64,000 bases of DNA. Source: Ktedonobacter sp. SOSP1-85 (GTDB lineage: Bacteria; Chloroflexota; Ktedonobacteria; Ktedonobacterales; Ktedonobacteraceae). The stretch is taken from NCBI RefSeq assembly GCF_016587415.1, contig NZ_BNJI01000001.1, positions 3,697,501 through 3,761,500 of the forward strand. The letters are read 5' to 3'. Numbering within the stretch: position 1 is the first letter of the stretch; each line of letters starts with the position of its first letter. This document shows, in pieces, positions 24,888 through 32,635 of this stretch. Position numbers and translations under genes: made by a program. Under the pieces are notes generated by a model. It saw nothing but the letters and a program-made list of their open reading frames with translations, had not been told where the DNA came from and searched no databases.

Positions 24888-26404
24888 ACCTGTTGCTTGG
24901 CGCGGTTCCAGAGGGCGATCCACTCTGGTGTAGTGTAGGTGGTAAGCTCGCGCTGCTCCTGGCGGGCGAAGCTCTCCATGGCCTGGAAGCGTTGGCGGAA
25001 CTTACGGTTTGCCGCGCGCAGGGCCTCTTCGGCATCGACTTTATACCAGCGTGCCAGCTTGGCGACGAGGAAGAGAAGGTCGCCCATCTCCTCTTGCTGT
25101 TCTTCTTTGGAGGTGGCCTGGCGTAGCTCTTGAAGCTCTTCCTCTAGCTTGGCCAGGACCTCTTCGAGATTATCAAACTCAAAGCCAGTTTTGGCGACGC
25201 GTTTCTGGTACTCCTGGGCGACCATGAGCGCGGGTGTGGCCTGGGGAATATTTTTGAAGACGGTCTCTATCTCGTGCGCGGCAATGCCCGCGTTGAGCCG
25301 CTCCTGGCGCTTGATCTCCTCCCAGTTTAGCGCCACCTGGCCAGCGGTGCTGGCCTCGGCATTACCGAAGACATGTGGATGGCGGCGCAGCATCTTGGCG
25401 TTGATATTCTCGTAGACATCGCCAAGGGCGAAGTGTCCCTCCTGGCGCGCGATCTCGGCATGCAGGTAGACCTGGAGCAGGAGGTCGCCCAGCTCGTCTG
25501 CGAGCTTCTCCATATCGTTCTCCTCGATGGCCTCAACCACTTCGTAAGTCTCTTCAATGACATAGCGCGTTAGCGTTTGGTGCGTCTGCTGGCGATCCCA
25601 AGGGCAGCCATCGGGGTCGCGGCGTAGGCGTTTGGTGATGTAGCGCAGGGTATCGGGCAGGCGTAGCGGTGTGAGCGCGTCCAGGGGTGGCACATACAGG
25701 GTACTAAGGTGATTGGCTTGATTATTGTGGTCCAGCTCGTAGAGAGGCATCTCTAGCGCGGCCTCGTCTGCGGAGACGCCTGCCGCTCGTACCAGTTTGA
25801 CGGGCCACTCATCGGGATAGCACTCGCCCAGGGCCAGCTTGACCTGGCTGGCGAGACGGCGATTATAGACCTGGGTGATCAGTAGAGGTGTCGTGGGCAG
25901 AATCTTGCTGGCGATTTCGTCCTGGTCCAGTCCCGCCAGAATGGTTGCATCTACGATGTGCAGGCCGGTATCAAAGGGATCAAGTCCCAGCAGACTACAT
26001 ACCGGCTCCAGGAAGGAGAGGCCAGCCACAATCGAGGTAGAGAGGCCTCGTTCGCGCGCGAACTGAAGCAGAATCTGGACCGATGTCTCGCCTATGAGTG
26101 GATGGCCGGGTACGGCGTAGATGATGGGGCTTTGCGTAGCTAGCGTGCAGACTTCCTCCGCGATCCGCTGGTAGAGTGAACGCCAGGCGGTTGACTCTTC
26201 ATAAAAGCTATCAAATGAGATGATATTGAGCGCAGGTAGCTCCTCGCGCAACTGCTCCACCGTGGGGTGGATGATGGTGCGGAAGTAGACCGTCTCCCCG
26301 CGTTGGGCGGCCTGGGCCAGCAGATCATGGGCCTGCACGGTAAGATCCTGCGCGTCGCCGGGACCCAACCCAAGAATGGTAATGGAAGGTATTATATTCA
26401 TCAT
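24878..26404 (-). CDS. mazG: Tetrapyrrole methylase-like / MazG nucleotide pyrophosphohydrolase fusion (YabN type)
   Basis: The fusion has 508 residues. Residues ~5-225 resemble the SAM-dependent tetrapyrrole (corrin/porphyrin) methylase fold (ITILGLGPGDAQDLTVQA, YAVPGHPLIGETSV). Residues ~250-500 hold two MazG repeats (LRRDPDGCPWDRQQTHQTL, EETYEVVEAIEENDMEKLADELGD, then EEELQELRQATSKEE and EEMGDLLFLVAKLARW) with the metal-binding EExxE/ExxD pattern. MazG hydrolyses NTPs and dNTPs to monophosphates and PPi, as a house-cleaning enzyme. The same fusion is known as YabN in Bacillus; the methylase half has no proven substrate. The gene has a near-consensus promoter, and its last three codons form part of a long hairpin. 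Confidence 0.92.
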   Translation of the reverse strand: MMNIIPSITILGLGPGDAQDLTVQAHDLLAQAAQRGETVYFRTIIHPTVEQLREELPALNIISFDSFYEESTAWRSLYQRIAEEVCTLATQSPIIYAVPGHPLIGETSVQILLQFARERGLSTSIVAGLSFLEPVCSLLGLDPFDTGLHIVDATILAGLDQDEIASKILPTTPLLITQVYNRRLASQVKLALGECYPDEWPVKLVRAAGVSADEAALEMPLYELDHNNQANHLSTLYVPPLDALTPLRLPDTLRYITKRLRRDPDGCPWDRQQTHQTLTRYVIEETYEVVEAIEENDMEKLADELGDLLLQVYLHAEIARQEGHFALGDVYENINAKMLRRHPHVFGNAEASTAGQVALNWEEIKRQERLNAGIAAHEIETVFKNIPQATPALMVAQEYQKRVAKTGFEFDNLEEVLAKLEEELQELRQATSKEEQQEEMGDLLFLVAKLARWYKVDAEEALRAANRKFRQRFQAMESFARQEQRELTTYTTPEWIALWNRAKQQVAK

Positions 26405-26501
26405 GTTTTGAGATGCATGCTCCTATTGAGAAAAGCAGGTAGGGGCAAAAAGGATAAGAGAGAATGCCATTGCCAGCCCCGATCTTCAACCTGACAGAAC
26501 A

Positions 26502-26530
26502 AGTGTAGCGGGTGGATTAGGGAGTGTCAA
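26502..26530 (-). promoter_or_regulatory. Near-consensus sigma-70 promoter for the mazG-type gene
   Basis: On the minus strand, TTGACA (26530-26525), a 17-base spacer and TACACT (26507-26502) lie about 100 bases before the ATG. Confidence 0.8.
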
Positions 26531-26735
26531 ATCTGACTTTTGTCCCTCTTTGAGGAAGGGCATGGCAGAGTGTGTTGATTGAGAGGTTGGTTGAGATGTT
26601 GTAAATATATGCCCTATGCTGATAAAATCATAGAGAGGCTATATCAACAGCTAACATAAAATCGAACCAGTCTCCATCGATTGAACGTGTTAGCCTTGAG
26701 GCAAGATTTTTTCTTACACCGAATGTACCAGATTA

Positions 26736-26764
26736 TTGCCTACCATGTTATGCTTTACTACACT
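26736..26764 (+). promoter_or_regulatory. Sigma-70 promoter for the zinc-ribbon membrane protein gene
   Basis: TTGCCT (26736-26741), a 17-base spacer and TACACT (26759-26764) lie about 56 bases before the ATG at 26820. With the mazG promoter it accounts for the 415-base divergent gap. Confidence 0.65.
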
Positions 26765-26819
26765 ATCATACGGTTGCCCGGAATAGCCATGTGGGGCAAC
26801 GTAAGGAGGGACTAATCTT

Positions 26820-27338
26820 ATGGCGTCCGTGCAGAGCCAGAAACCAGCTTGTCCGGTGTGCAACCAGACAGATAAAGTTAAAACAATGCAAGCGGCGTAT
26901 GATGCCGGGGTAGAGCAGTGCGCTCCACCAGCCGTACCAACCAAAAACATTTCCATGATCAGGACCATTATCTCCTGTATTGTGCTGGTGGGAGTTTGTA
27001 TCTTCCTCGTCATCGTCTTGATCGGCGGAATGGAAGCGCAACTGGATTCTACGTTTATGATAGGCCTGGTGGCAGTCACTTTCTGTGTGATCGTGCTAGC
27101 CCTGGTCCTGTCGTTCCAGGCCTTCCAGCGCATTGTGAAAGGCGACAATGAAGCGAATTTGCTTCTTCCCGCCTGGGAGCACGCCATGGAGGAGTGGAAG
27201 CACTACTATTTCTGCTCACGCGATAATGTAGTGTTTGATCCTCGCACAGAGAAAACTGTGAGTGCCGAGAAACTGGCTAGCTTGCGCAACTTTGATGATC
27301 AGCGCCAGGCGAAGCTGGAGGCCGTCGCCCAGCATTAA
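26820..27338 (+). CDS. Zinc-ribbon protein with two transmembrane helices, function unknown
   Basis: This 172-residue product begins with a CPVC pair (residues 11-14), and a second Cys in EQC could belong to the same degenerate zinc ribbon. Two adjacent hydrophobic segments follow (about 47-69 IRTIISCIVLVGVCIFLVIV and 78-101 MIGLVAVTFCVIVLALVLSF). The cytoplasmic C-terminal tail has WKHYYFCSRDNVVFDP, a typical post-ribbon strand. AAGGAGGG lies ten bases before the ATG, and a promoter lies about 56 bases upstream. It is convergent with the SPFH gene. No function can be assigned. Confidence 0.82.
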   Translation: MASVQSQKPACPVCNQTDKVKTMQAAYDAGVEQCAPPAVPTKNISMIRTIISCIVLVGVCIFLVIVLIGGMEAQLDSTFMIGLVAVTFCVIVLALVLSFQAFQRIVKGDNEANLLLPAWEHAMEEWKHYYFCSRDNVVFDPRTEKTVSAEKLASLRNFDDQRQAKLEAVAQH

Positions 27339-27403
27339 TACATGCAGGTGCGTATCAAAGCATATGCACAGAAAAAGGCAGTCGCAGACGTATTTTAATA
27401 CAT

Positions 27404-27463
27404 TAATAAAATGGCCCACAAAAGCCCTGGTTTGAGCCAGGGCTTTTGTGGGCCATTTTATTA
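27404..27463. terminator. Bidirectional terminator, 27-bp perfect stem
   Basis: Arms 27404-27430 and 27437-27463 pair perfectly (loop TTTGAG), with AT-rich outer ends. It lies between convergent genes ending at 27338 and 27473. Confidence 0.85.
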
Positions 27464-27472
27464 GGGAAATAT

Positions 27473-29050
27473 TTAGGTGGGATGGCGTGGGTTGTACCAA
27501 TCGGGATTGGTGTCGTCCTCAAAGGAGACGCGCGAGGAGTGGGCCGAATTGGATGCAGGTGAGGCGCTGGCCAACTGTTCATTGTGGTCAGCCTCGGCAT
27601 ACAAATTCTCTGCTGCGCGCATGGGATCGAAGCTGACGGAACCATTTGCCTCTGGATCGTGCGCGATAGCTTCAAAGGTCCGTGCCAGGTTGCGAATTGT
27701 CTCTGGATCGGTGATCTTGCCCTCTTGTACCTGTTTATAGGCGTTGACCAGTACCTCTTCTTTGAAGACCGGTGGCCGATTACCCGCGGGTGGCGACGCC
27801 AACTCCTGTTGCGTGTAAGTGTTCTCGAATTGAGGTGCTTGCTGCTGAGCATAAGATGCGGGCGTGGGTTGCTCATATGCATAAGCCGCGTGGTCCAGGG
27901 GGGGCGAATCGACGAGATGTGCCCCATGAGAGCTCAGTGAGACATCGCGGATCTGTATCCCATTGACCTGGACTCCCCAGGCGGCGACGCGATTGCGCAT
28001 ATACTGAAAAAGATAGTTATTGACCTGTTCCCAGCGTGCCCCGTTGGAGAAATCGTCAAGCGAGGGATTTATGACGGGCTGACCCTGGGGGCCATCGGGC
28101 CAGGCGAGAAAATCTCCAGGCGAGAACGTGGTCGCAATAGTCTGAAGCGCAGCCAAAAAGAGTTCGCGCAAGGTTTCCTCCCAGCCATTTACCCGCGACA
28201 TGGCGAGATAGGCATAGTCGGGCAAAACCTGGTAAGAGATTGACGCGCGCAGGATAACGTCGGTATCGGGAGCGAGCTGAACGCGCTGTGTGGGGCAGAT
28301 CCACTGGATCTCACCCGTGTTGAGTTCATACGCTATCTGCTCCCAGGGGAGGAGGAGATGGGGTCCGGGTAGGAGCGTCCGTCGGTATTTGCCGAAGGCA
28401 AAGGCCAGCGCGACATATCCCTCTGGCACTGCATGGAGATAGCGACGCACCAGGAACACGCCGAGCACGACAATAATAGCCAGCAGCAGGAAGCCGGAAA
28501 TGGCGCCAAAGGTCGAAAAGCAGCCGACCAGGAGGAAGAGCAGGAAGCCAAGCAGGGTAAAGACAAACCAGAGCTCGTTGATGGAACCGAGATAGTAAAC
28601 AGTGGTTCCCTGCGCGATAGCGATAAGGATAATGAGGACTGCGAGCGGCCAGAATGCCGCGGCCGGGGTCGCGGCACGCCCACTAGCGACCAGGGGGAGT
28701 ACCCAGAGAGCCGTCAGGCCCCCAAAGAGAATCGGTGCTCCAACGAGGGTTGCATAGTGGATTACAGTATGTAGGAGATCGCCGCGCTGTGTTATAGGGG
28801 TGGGTGGAGGCTCCTCAAAATCGGCTGCTGGAGCGTTCTGATAGTCCTGGTGCCCCTGGTAGCCTGCCTGATAGCGTTGATCATCGTGGGCCCTATAGGC
28901 ATGAGCATCGACATCATATTGGTCCTGCTCAGGCGCGTCCTGGGTCACGTCATCATCATCATCGTGTGCCTGCTGGTGGGTATAGGCCGCCTGGGGATCA
29001 TGCTGGGGACTCTGCCAGGTCGCCCCAGAGTCTTTCCAGTCAGAAGACAT
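27473..29050 (-). CDS. SPFH (stomatin/prohibitin, Band 7) domain membrane protein
   Basis: This is a membrane scaffold-type protein of 525 residues. The N-terminal ~90 residues are hydrophilic, rich in Asp, Gln, His and Tyr. Four or five transmembrane helices follow (about 95-205, including LLGFLLFLLVGCFSTFGAIS). Next is an SPFH domain (about 210-385: AVPEGYVALAFAFGKYRRTL, LPWEQIAYELNTGEIQW, VILRASISYQVLPDY, VQVNGIQIRDVSL). The C-terminal ~140 residues are disordered, Gln/Pro-rich. Band 7 proteins organise membrane domains and anchor proteases or secretion machinery. The ATG at 29050 has AGAAAGG eight bases upstream. It probably forms a unit with the PSP1 gene 81 bases upstream. Confidence 0.87.
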   Translation of the reverse strand: MSSDWKDSGATWQSPQHDPQAAYTHQQAHDDDDDVTQDAPEQDQYDVDAHAYRAHDDQRYQAGYQGHQDYQNAPAADFEEPPPTPITQRGDLLHTVIHYATLVGAPILFGGLTALWVLPLVASGRAATPAAAFWPLAVLIILIAIAQGTTVYYLGSINELWFVFTLLGFLLFLLVGCFSTFGAISGFLLLAIIVVLGVFLVRRYLHAVPEGYVALAFAFGKYRRTLLPGPHLLLPWEQIAYELNTGEIQWICPTQRVQLAPDTDVILRASISYQVLPDYAYLAMSRVNGWEETLRELFLAALQTIATTFSPGDFLAWPDGPQGQPVINPSLDDFSNGARWEQVNNYLFQYMRNRVAAWGVQVNGIQIRDVSLSSHGAHLVDSPPLDHAAYAYEQPTPASYAQQQAPQFENTYTQQELASPPAGNRPPVFKEEVLVNAYKQVQEGKITDPETIRNLARTFEAIAHDPEANGSVSFDPMRAAENLYAEADHNEQLASASPASNSAHSSRVSFEDDTNPDWYNPRHPT

Positions 29051-29131
29051 ACATTGCACCTTTCTCTCGTGACATCATCAGTGGTTTAGCAGGAAAAGTT
29101 TTTATTGCAATAAGTGACTTTAAAATTTTCT

Positions 29132-30166
29132 TTAAAACTTTTTCTTTTTTATACCACATGAGCCACATCCTCCGCCTCCTCCGGTGCCACATCCTCCACC
29201 TCCTCCACTGCCGCAGGTACAAGGACCGCCCTTGCCACAACTGCATGAGCCACTTGCTCCGCCGGGCTCTTTTGTACTGGCACTGGCGGTTTTCACGCCG
29301 CATGAACCGCTGGAGCAGCAGCTTCCACCTTTGGGCGCGGGTTCTTCATCGACGGGGACCTGAATTGTCACCCCGCTTTCGAGCATAACCTCGACCGAAT
29401 TTTTGGGAACGTTGATGGAGACTACCTTGCCTGAACCACTGGGTGTGTTCAGGAATGCCCCAATCTGAGGCATCTGTTGCTTGGCTTGGATATAATTTTC
29501 ATTCTCATAGGCCAGGCAGCACATCAGGCGCCCACAAACGCCAGAGATTTTTGAGGGATTTAAAGGGAGGCCCTGTTCTTTGGCCATTTTGATGGAGACA
29601 ATCCCGAAGTCGGTAATCCAGGAGCTACAACAGAGGGTTTTACCGCAGGGACCGATGCCGCCCTGAAGCTTGGCCTGGTCGCGCGCCCCAATCTGGCGCA
29701 GTTCGATGCGTGTGCGGAAGGTTGCCGCCAGGTCGCGCACAAGGCCGCGAAAATCGACGCGCTCATCAGCGGTAAAATAGAAGGTCAGTCGACTGCCGTC
29801 GAAGGTATACTCGCTCTCAACCAGCTTCATGGGAAGCCTGTGCTGGGTGATCCGCTCGGCACAGCGCACCATGGCATCCTTCTCTTTTTGTTTAAAAGAG
29901 AGGAGCATGCGCAGCTCGTCTTCGGTCGCCAGGCGCAAGACGGGTTTCAGTGGTTCGGAGAGGTCCTCCTCGGCAAGCTTCTTCGATGCCAGGACGACAC
30001 GCCCGGCCTCTACGCCTCGGGTGGTCTCGACAATCACATACTGCCCGTTGGAGAAGGTTTGACCCTGGGGGTCGAAATAGTAAATACGCCCAGCTGGTCG
30101 AAAGCGAACGCCAACGACAACAATGATTTTAGCTATATCTGTCGCCGTATTGCCTGCTAGATCCAT
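29132..30166 (-). CDS. ricT: PSP1 / RicT (YaaT)-family protein with Cys/Gly-rich tail
   Basis: This is a 344-residue PSP1-domain protein. Residues ~10-275 match the family: VGVRFRPAGRIYYFDP, YVIVETTRGVEAGRVV, VDFRGLVRDLAATFRTRIEL and the Cys clusters GPCGKTLCCSSW and CGRLMCCLAYE. In Bacillus, RicT with RicA and RicF carries Fe-S clusters and promotes RNA maturation by RNase Y; whether that applies here is inferred. The last ~65 residues are unusual: about a dozen Cys in repeating SCG, CSCG, CTCG and GGGGC units among Gly and Ser, ending KKKKF. This looks like a metal- or cluster-binding extension. holB and ricA/ricF are not adjacent. Confidence 0.85.
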   Translation of the reverse strand: MDLAGNTATDIAKIIVVVGVRFRPAGRIYYFDPQGQTFSNGQYVIVETTRGVEAGRVVLASKKLAEEDLSEPLKPVLRLATEDELRMLLSFKQKEKDAMVRCAERITQHRLPMKLVESEYTFDGSRLTFYFTADERVDFRGLVRDLAATFRTRIELRQIGARDQAKLQGGIGPCGKTLCCSSWITDFGIVSIKMAKEQGLPLNPSKISGVCGRLMCCLAYENENYIQAKQQMPQIGAFLNTPSGSGKVVSINVPKNSVEVMLESGVTIQVPVDEEPAPKGGSCCSSGSCGVKTASASTKEPGGASGSCSCGKGGPCTCGSGGGGGCGTGGGGGCGSCGIKKKKF

Positions 30167-30456
30167 CTGCTCTCATCTTTGCTAGACTAGTGTGGACGCC
30201 AATCGAACGTATGTTATTAGGGGTGAGGGAGTAGAGAGTATGCGTGGTCGAGAATGCCCTGCCTCCATAACACGCCGGACGGGAGAAACACTAGTGTGAG
30301 GGATGCAGCCCCGTTGATGCATCCGGCTTACCATTCACCGAGTGTTACTAGATCGTTTCTAGTGACTACTTCTCCGAAAACCCTGAGCGCGAAGCGCTAG
30401 ACACGCCAGTGGCGTTGGCTTTCGGGATAAGATCTGAGAGGATTTTGAAAGAAAAA
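30167..30456. other. Intergenic region with a stem-loop and element D
   Basis: No gene is seen between the ANTAR regulator and the PSP1 gene. GGATGCA (30300-30306) and TGCATCC (30317-30323) form a 7-bp hairpin. Outer segments (CACTAGTG, CTAGAAACGATCTAG-like) add small dyads. It may be a processed leader of the PSP1 gene, but I cannot assign an RNA family. Confidence 0.35.
30369..30431 (+). repeat. Modular palindromic element, copy D (minimal form)
   Basis: This 63-base element, CTTCTCCGAAAACCCTGAGC...TTGGCTTTCGGGATAAG, has the AGCGCTAG core and one ACGCCAGTGGCGT hairpin. It starts 25 bases beyond the ANTAR gene stop codon. Confidence 0.8.
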
Positions 30457-31029
30457 TTACATTTCATTGGTAAGGAGAATCGCCTCTGCAACCTCGCGCA
30501 TGGATTTGCGATTATTCATGCTCGCCTTCTGAATTTTACGGAAGGCTTCCTGCTCGCTTAGACCCTGCTTCTCCATCAAGAGGCCTTTGGCGCGTTCAAC
30601 GATCTTGCGCGTTTCGAGCGTCTCACTCAGGGAGCGAGCCTTCTCTTCCATCGCGCGAAACTCGTTATAGCGAGCCAGGGCGACCTCAATCGCAGGAGTA
30701 ACTTCGCTTTCGCGGAGTGGCTTCACAATATAATTAACCACCCCGGCTTCCTTCGCGCGTTCAACGAGCGGTTGGTCACCGAAGGCAGTGAGCAGCAACA
30801 CTGGTGCGAGTTTCTCCTGAGTAAGTGTTTCGGCGGCGGCAATGCCGTCCATGTCGGGCATGCGAATGTCCATAATTACCAGGTCGGGGCGTAGTTCGCG
30901 CGCGAGATTGACGGCACTCAATCCGTCTCCCGCTTCGCCAATTACGAGATAACCCTGTTTCGTAAGGACATCTTTCAGGTCCATACGCTGGATAGCTTCA
31001 TCATCTGCAATAATAATGCGTGTTGGCAT
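30457..31029 (-). CDS. ANTAR response regulator (RNA-binding antiterminator)
   Basis: This 190-residue protein combines a receiver domain with an ANTAR RNA-binding domain. The receiver (1-120) has ADDEAIQRMDL, the phospho-acceptor Asp in LVIMDIRMPDMDG, LLTAFGDQ and VNYIVKPLRESE. The ANTAR domain (about 130-190) has ETRKIVERAKGLLMEKQGLS and AFRKIQKASMNNRKSMREVA, the three-helix signature. Known ANTAR regulators bind tandem hexaloop stem-loops in leaders and prevent termination when phosphorylated. The ATG at 31029 has GAGGTGA six bases upstream. No histidine kinase gene is adjacent. Its RNA target is not evident in this window. Confidence 0.92.
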   Translation of the reverse strand: MPTRIIIADDEAIQRMDLKDVLTKQGYLVIGEAGDGLSAVNLARELRPDLVIMDIRMPDMDGIAAAETLTQEKLAPVLLLTAFGDQPLVERAKEAGVVNYIVKPLRESEVTPAIEVALARYNEFRAMEEKARSLSETLETRKIVERAKGLLMEKQGLSEQEAFRKIQKASMNNRKSMREVAEAILLTNEM

Positions 31030-31160
31030 ACGTGTCACCTCAAAGCCTTGGTCTCTTCCACCATAGAAGTACAAAAACCACTTTCTACGTACATTGGAAA
31101 GTATAGCATACCTGTTTTGGTGAGTCGATAGGCAAATCAGCAGGCGTTGACGAGTGCTTT

Positions 31161-32231
31161 TTAGGCGACCTGCACGAGTTCGCTCCCCTGCATGAGATGC
31201 GAAAGCGCTCGGGTCTCAGCGACGATGCGTGCCAGTTGTTCGGGCGTGATCGACTGGCGACCATCGCAGAGTGCCGTGCTGGGATCGCAATGGGTCTCGA
31301 TGATCAATCCCTGGGCGCCCGCGGCAATGCTTGCGCGCGACATGGCGGGTACCAGCTCGCGTCGCCCAGTGGCATGACTGGGATCAACCAGGATAGGCAG
31401 GTGTGTCAACTCCTGTATCAGCGGCACGCAGGTCAGGTCCAGCACATTACGCGTCTGTGGATCATAGCTACGAATGCCTCGCTCGCAAAGAATCACGTTA
31501 GGATTGCCCGCGGCAACAATGTACTCGGCGGCCAGCAACCATTCTTCCACGGTGGAGGCCAGGCCACGTTTGAGCAAAACTGGACGCTTAGCCGAATGCT
31601 TACCAGCCGCACGCAGGAGAGCGTAGTTTTGCACGTTGCGGGCGCCAATCTGAAGGATATCTGAGTATTCAGCCACGGTATCCACCATCTCGGTCTCCAT
31701 GACCTCTGTGACGATGGGGAGGCCAGTCTGCTCGCGAGCCTCAGCCAGCAGTTTCAAGCCTTCCACACCCAGCCCCTGAAACTGGTAGGGGGAGGTGCGT
31801 GGTTTGAAGGCTCCGCCACGGAGGATATTAGCACCAGCGGCCTTCACGGCATGCGCGGTGGTGAGAAGCTGCTCGCGGCTCTCTACCGCGCAGGGTCCCG
31901 CTATGATGACCGGAGATGCGGATGGGCCACCAACTGTGATCGGGGTGCAGGCATGACCTGTGCCTATGAGGATGCGGGTGTCGGCTGGTTGAAAGGAACG
32001 GCTAACGAGTTGGTAGGAGGTTTTCATGGGGAGGAGTTCGGTGACTGCGGGCTGTTGGAGGAGGAGTTGCTGGGACTGAGCATCGAGAACAGTGTTATCA
32101 AGGGCGATCACTTCACGTCCGGAGATGTGGGTGGTCGCCAGGGGCATGCGACTTGCTGTGATGCGACATAAAAGTGACATCAGCTGGGCGCGTTCTTCAC
32201 TTGAAGCCTGGTTACTAATGGTGATGATCAT
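31161..32231 (-). CDS. aroF: DAHP synthase (3-deoxy-7-phosphoheptulonate synthase), type I-beta
   Basis: The enzyme condenses phosphoenolpyruvate and erythrose 4-phosphate, the first step of the shikimate pathway to Trp, Phe and Tyr. The 356-residue protein has an N-terminal ~70-residue ferredoxin-like domain (MIITISNQASSEERAQLMSL), the usual allosteric module in this branch. The barrel follows, with IIAGPCAVESREQL, LRGGAFKPRTSPYQFQGLG, IGARNVQNYALLRAAGK, VLLKRGLASTVEEWLLAAEY, LPILVDPSHATGRRELV and IETHCDPSTALCDGRQ. The catalytic and metal residues (Cys in GPC, His, Glu, Asp) are present. The ATG has AGAAAGG 11 bases upstream. A leader peptide, dyad and intrinsic terminator precede the gene. 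Confidence 0.96.
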   Translation of the reverse strand: MIITISNQASSEERAQLMSLLCRITASRMPLATTHISGREVIALDNTVLDAQSQQLLLQQPAVTELLPMKTSYQLVSRSFQPADTRILIGTGHACTPITVGGPSASPVIIAGPCAVESREQLLTTAHAVKAAGANILRGGAFKPRTSPYQFQGLGVEGLKLLAEAREQTGLPIVTEVMETEMVDTVAEYSDILQIGARNVQNYALLRAAGKHSAKRPVLLKRGLASTVEEWLLAAEYIVAAGNPNVILCERGIRSYDPQTRNVLDLTCVPLIQELTHLPILVDPSHATGRRELVPAMSRASIAAGAQGLIIETHCDPSTALCDGRQSITPEQLARIVAETRALSHLMQGSELVQVA

Positions 32232-32289
32232 GATTCGTAAACCTTTCTGTAACTATTTGTGCTTGACTTGATGAGCTTTTTTAGGAAAC

Positions 32290-32315
32290 AAAAAAGCAGA
32301 GGATTTTTCCTCTGC
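32290..32315 (-). terminator. Attenuator: intrinsic terminator upstream of aroF
   Basis: On the minus strand, GCAGAGGA (32315-32308), a four-base loop and TCCTCTGC (32303-32296) form an 8-bp stem followed by six T (32295-32290). It lies 59 bases before the aroF start and downstream of the leader peptide, so reaching aroF requires read-through. Confidence 0.9.
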
Positions 32316-32318
32316 TCG

Positions 32319-32373
32319 TCCAGCATGCTGGTGGTTTTTTTGCTCAGCCAAAGTGGCCCACCATCATGCTGGA
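32319..32373 (-). promoter_or_regulatory. Leader stem overlapping the leader-peptide stop codon
   Basis: Segments 32358-32373 and 32319-32334 are complementary at 15 of 16 positions (TCCAGCATGATGGTGG with CCACCAGCATGCTGGA on the minus strand), with a 23-base loop. The first arm covers the last codons and the TGA of the leader peptide. The second arm ends three bases before the terminator stem, as expected of the regulatory stem of an attenuator. Confidence 0.75.
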
Positions 32374-32438
32374 GGGCTAAACCAGTAATAAAAATAGCTG
32401 TTATTCAGTTGTGCGCATTTACACATTGCACTGAGCAT
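32364..32438 (-). CDS. Leader peptide of the aroF attenuator, 24 residues with YFYYWF
   Basis: On the minus strand, the ATG at 32438 opens a 24-codon frame ending in TGA at 32366-32364. Residues 15-20 are Tyr-Phe-Tyr-Tyr-Trp-Phe, encoded at 32396-32379, six aromatic codons in a row. GGTGAGAAG lies a few bases before the ATG. The frame lies between a strong promoter and an intrinsic terminator in front of the first gene of aromatic amino acid synthesis. In known leaders (trpL, pheL) stalling at such codons prevents termination. The peptide itself probably has no function beyond translation. The start codon could instead be the internal ATG at residue 5. Confidence 0.85.
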   Translation of the reverse strand: MLSAMCKCAQLNNSYFYYWFSPPA

Positions 32439-32514
32439 TTTTCTTCTCACCGTTTAGATGTGGTTATGTTATCTTCTCTGGGCCGCTGAGTATTCTCAAA
32501 GTGGCTTATTAAGC

Positions 32515-32544
32515 ATTATAAGGGGGATGCACACAAAAAGTCAA
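32515..32544 (-). promoter_or_regulatory. Strong sigma-70 promoter of the aroF leader
   Basis: On the minus strand, TTGACT (32544-32539), an 18-base spacer and a perfect TATAAT (32520-32515) give a transcript start near 32508, about 277 bases before aroF and 70 before the leader peptide. Confidence 0.88.
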
Positions 32545-32564
32545 GGGTCCTGTGATCTTAGTGG

Positions 32565-32612
32565 CAAAAAGAAGTGTTCTCCTGCCCGCAAGCAGGAGAA
32601 CACTTCTTTTTG
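32565..32612 (-). terminator. Terminator of the 33412-32636 gene
   Basis: Arms 32565-32585 and 32592-32612 pair perfectly (21 bp, loop CCGCAA), with A and T tracts at the ends. It isolates the aroF promoter from the upstream operon. Confidence 0.88.
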
Positions 32613-32635
32613 TTTGACGTGAATGTGTAATGCTG

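Noticed and set aside
30300..30323. ANTAR target RNA near the ANTAR regulator gene
   Set aside because: The hairpin loop is ten bases, not the hexaloop with A1 and G4 seen in known ANTAR targets, and there is no tandem partner or terminator.
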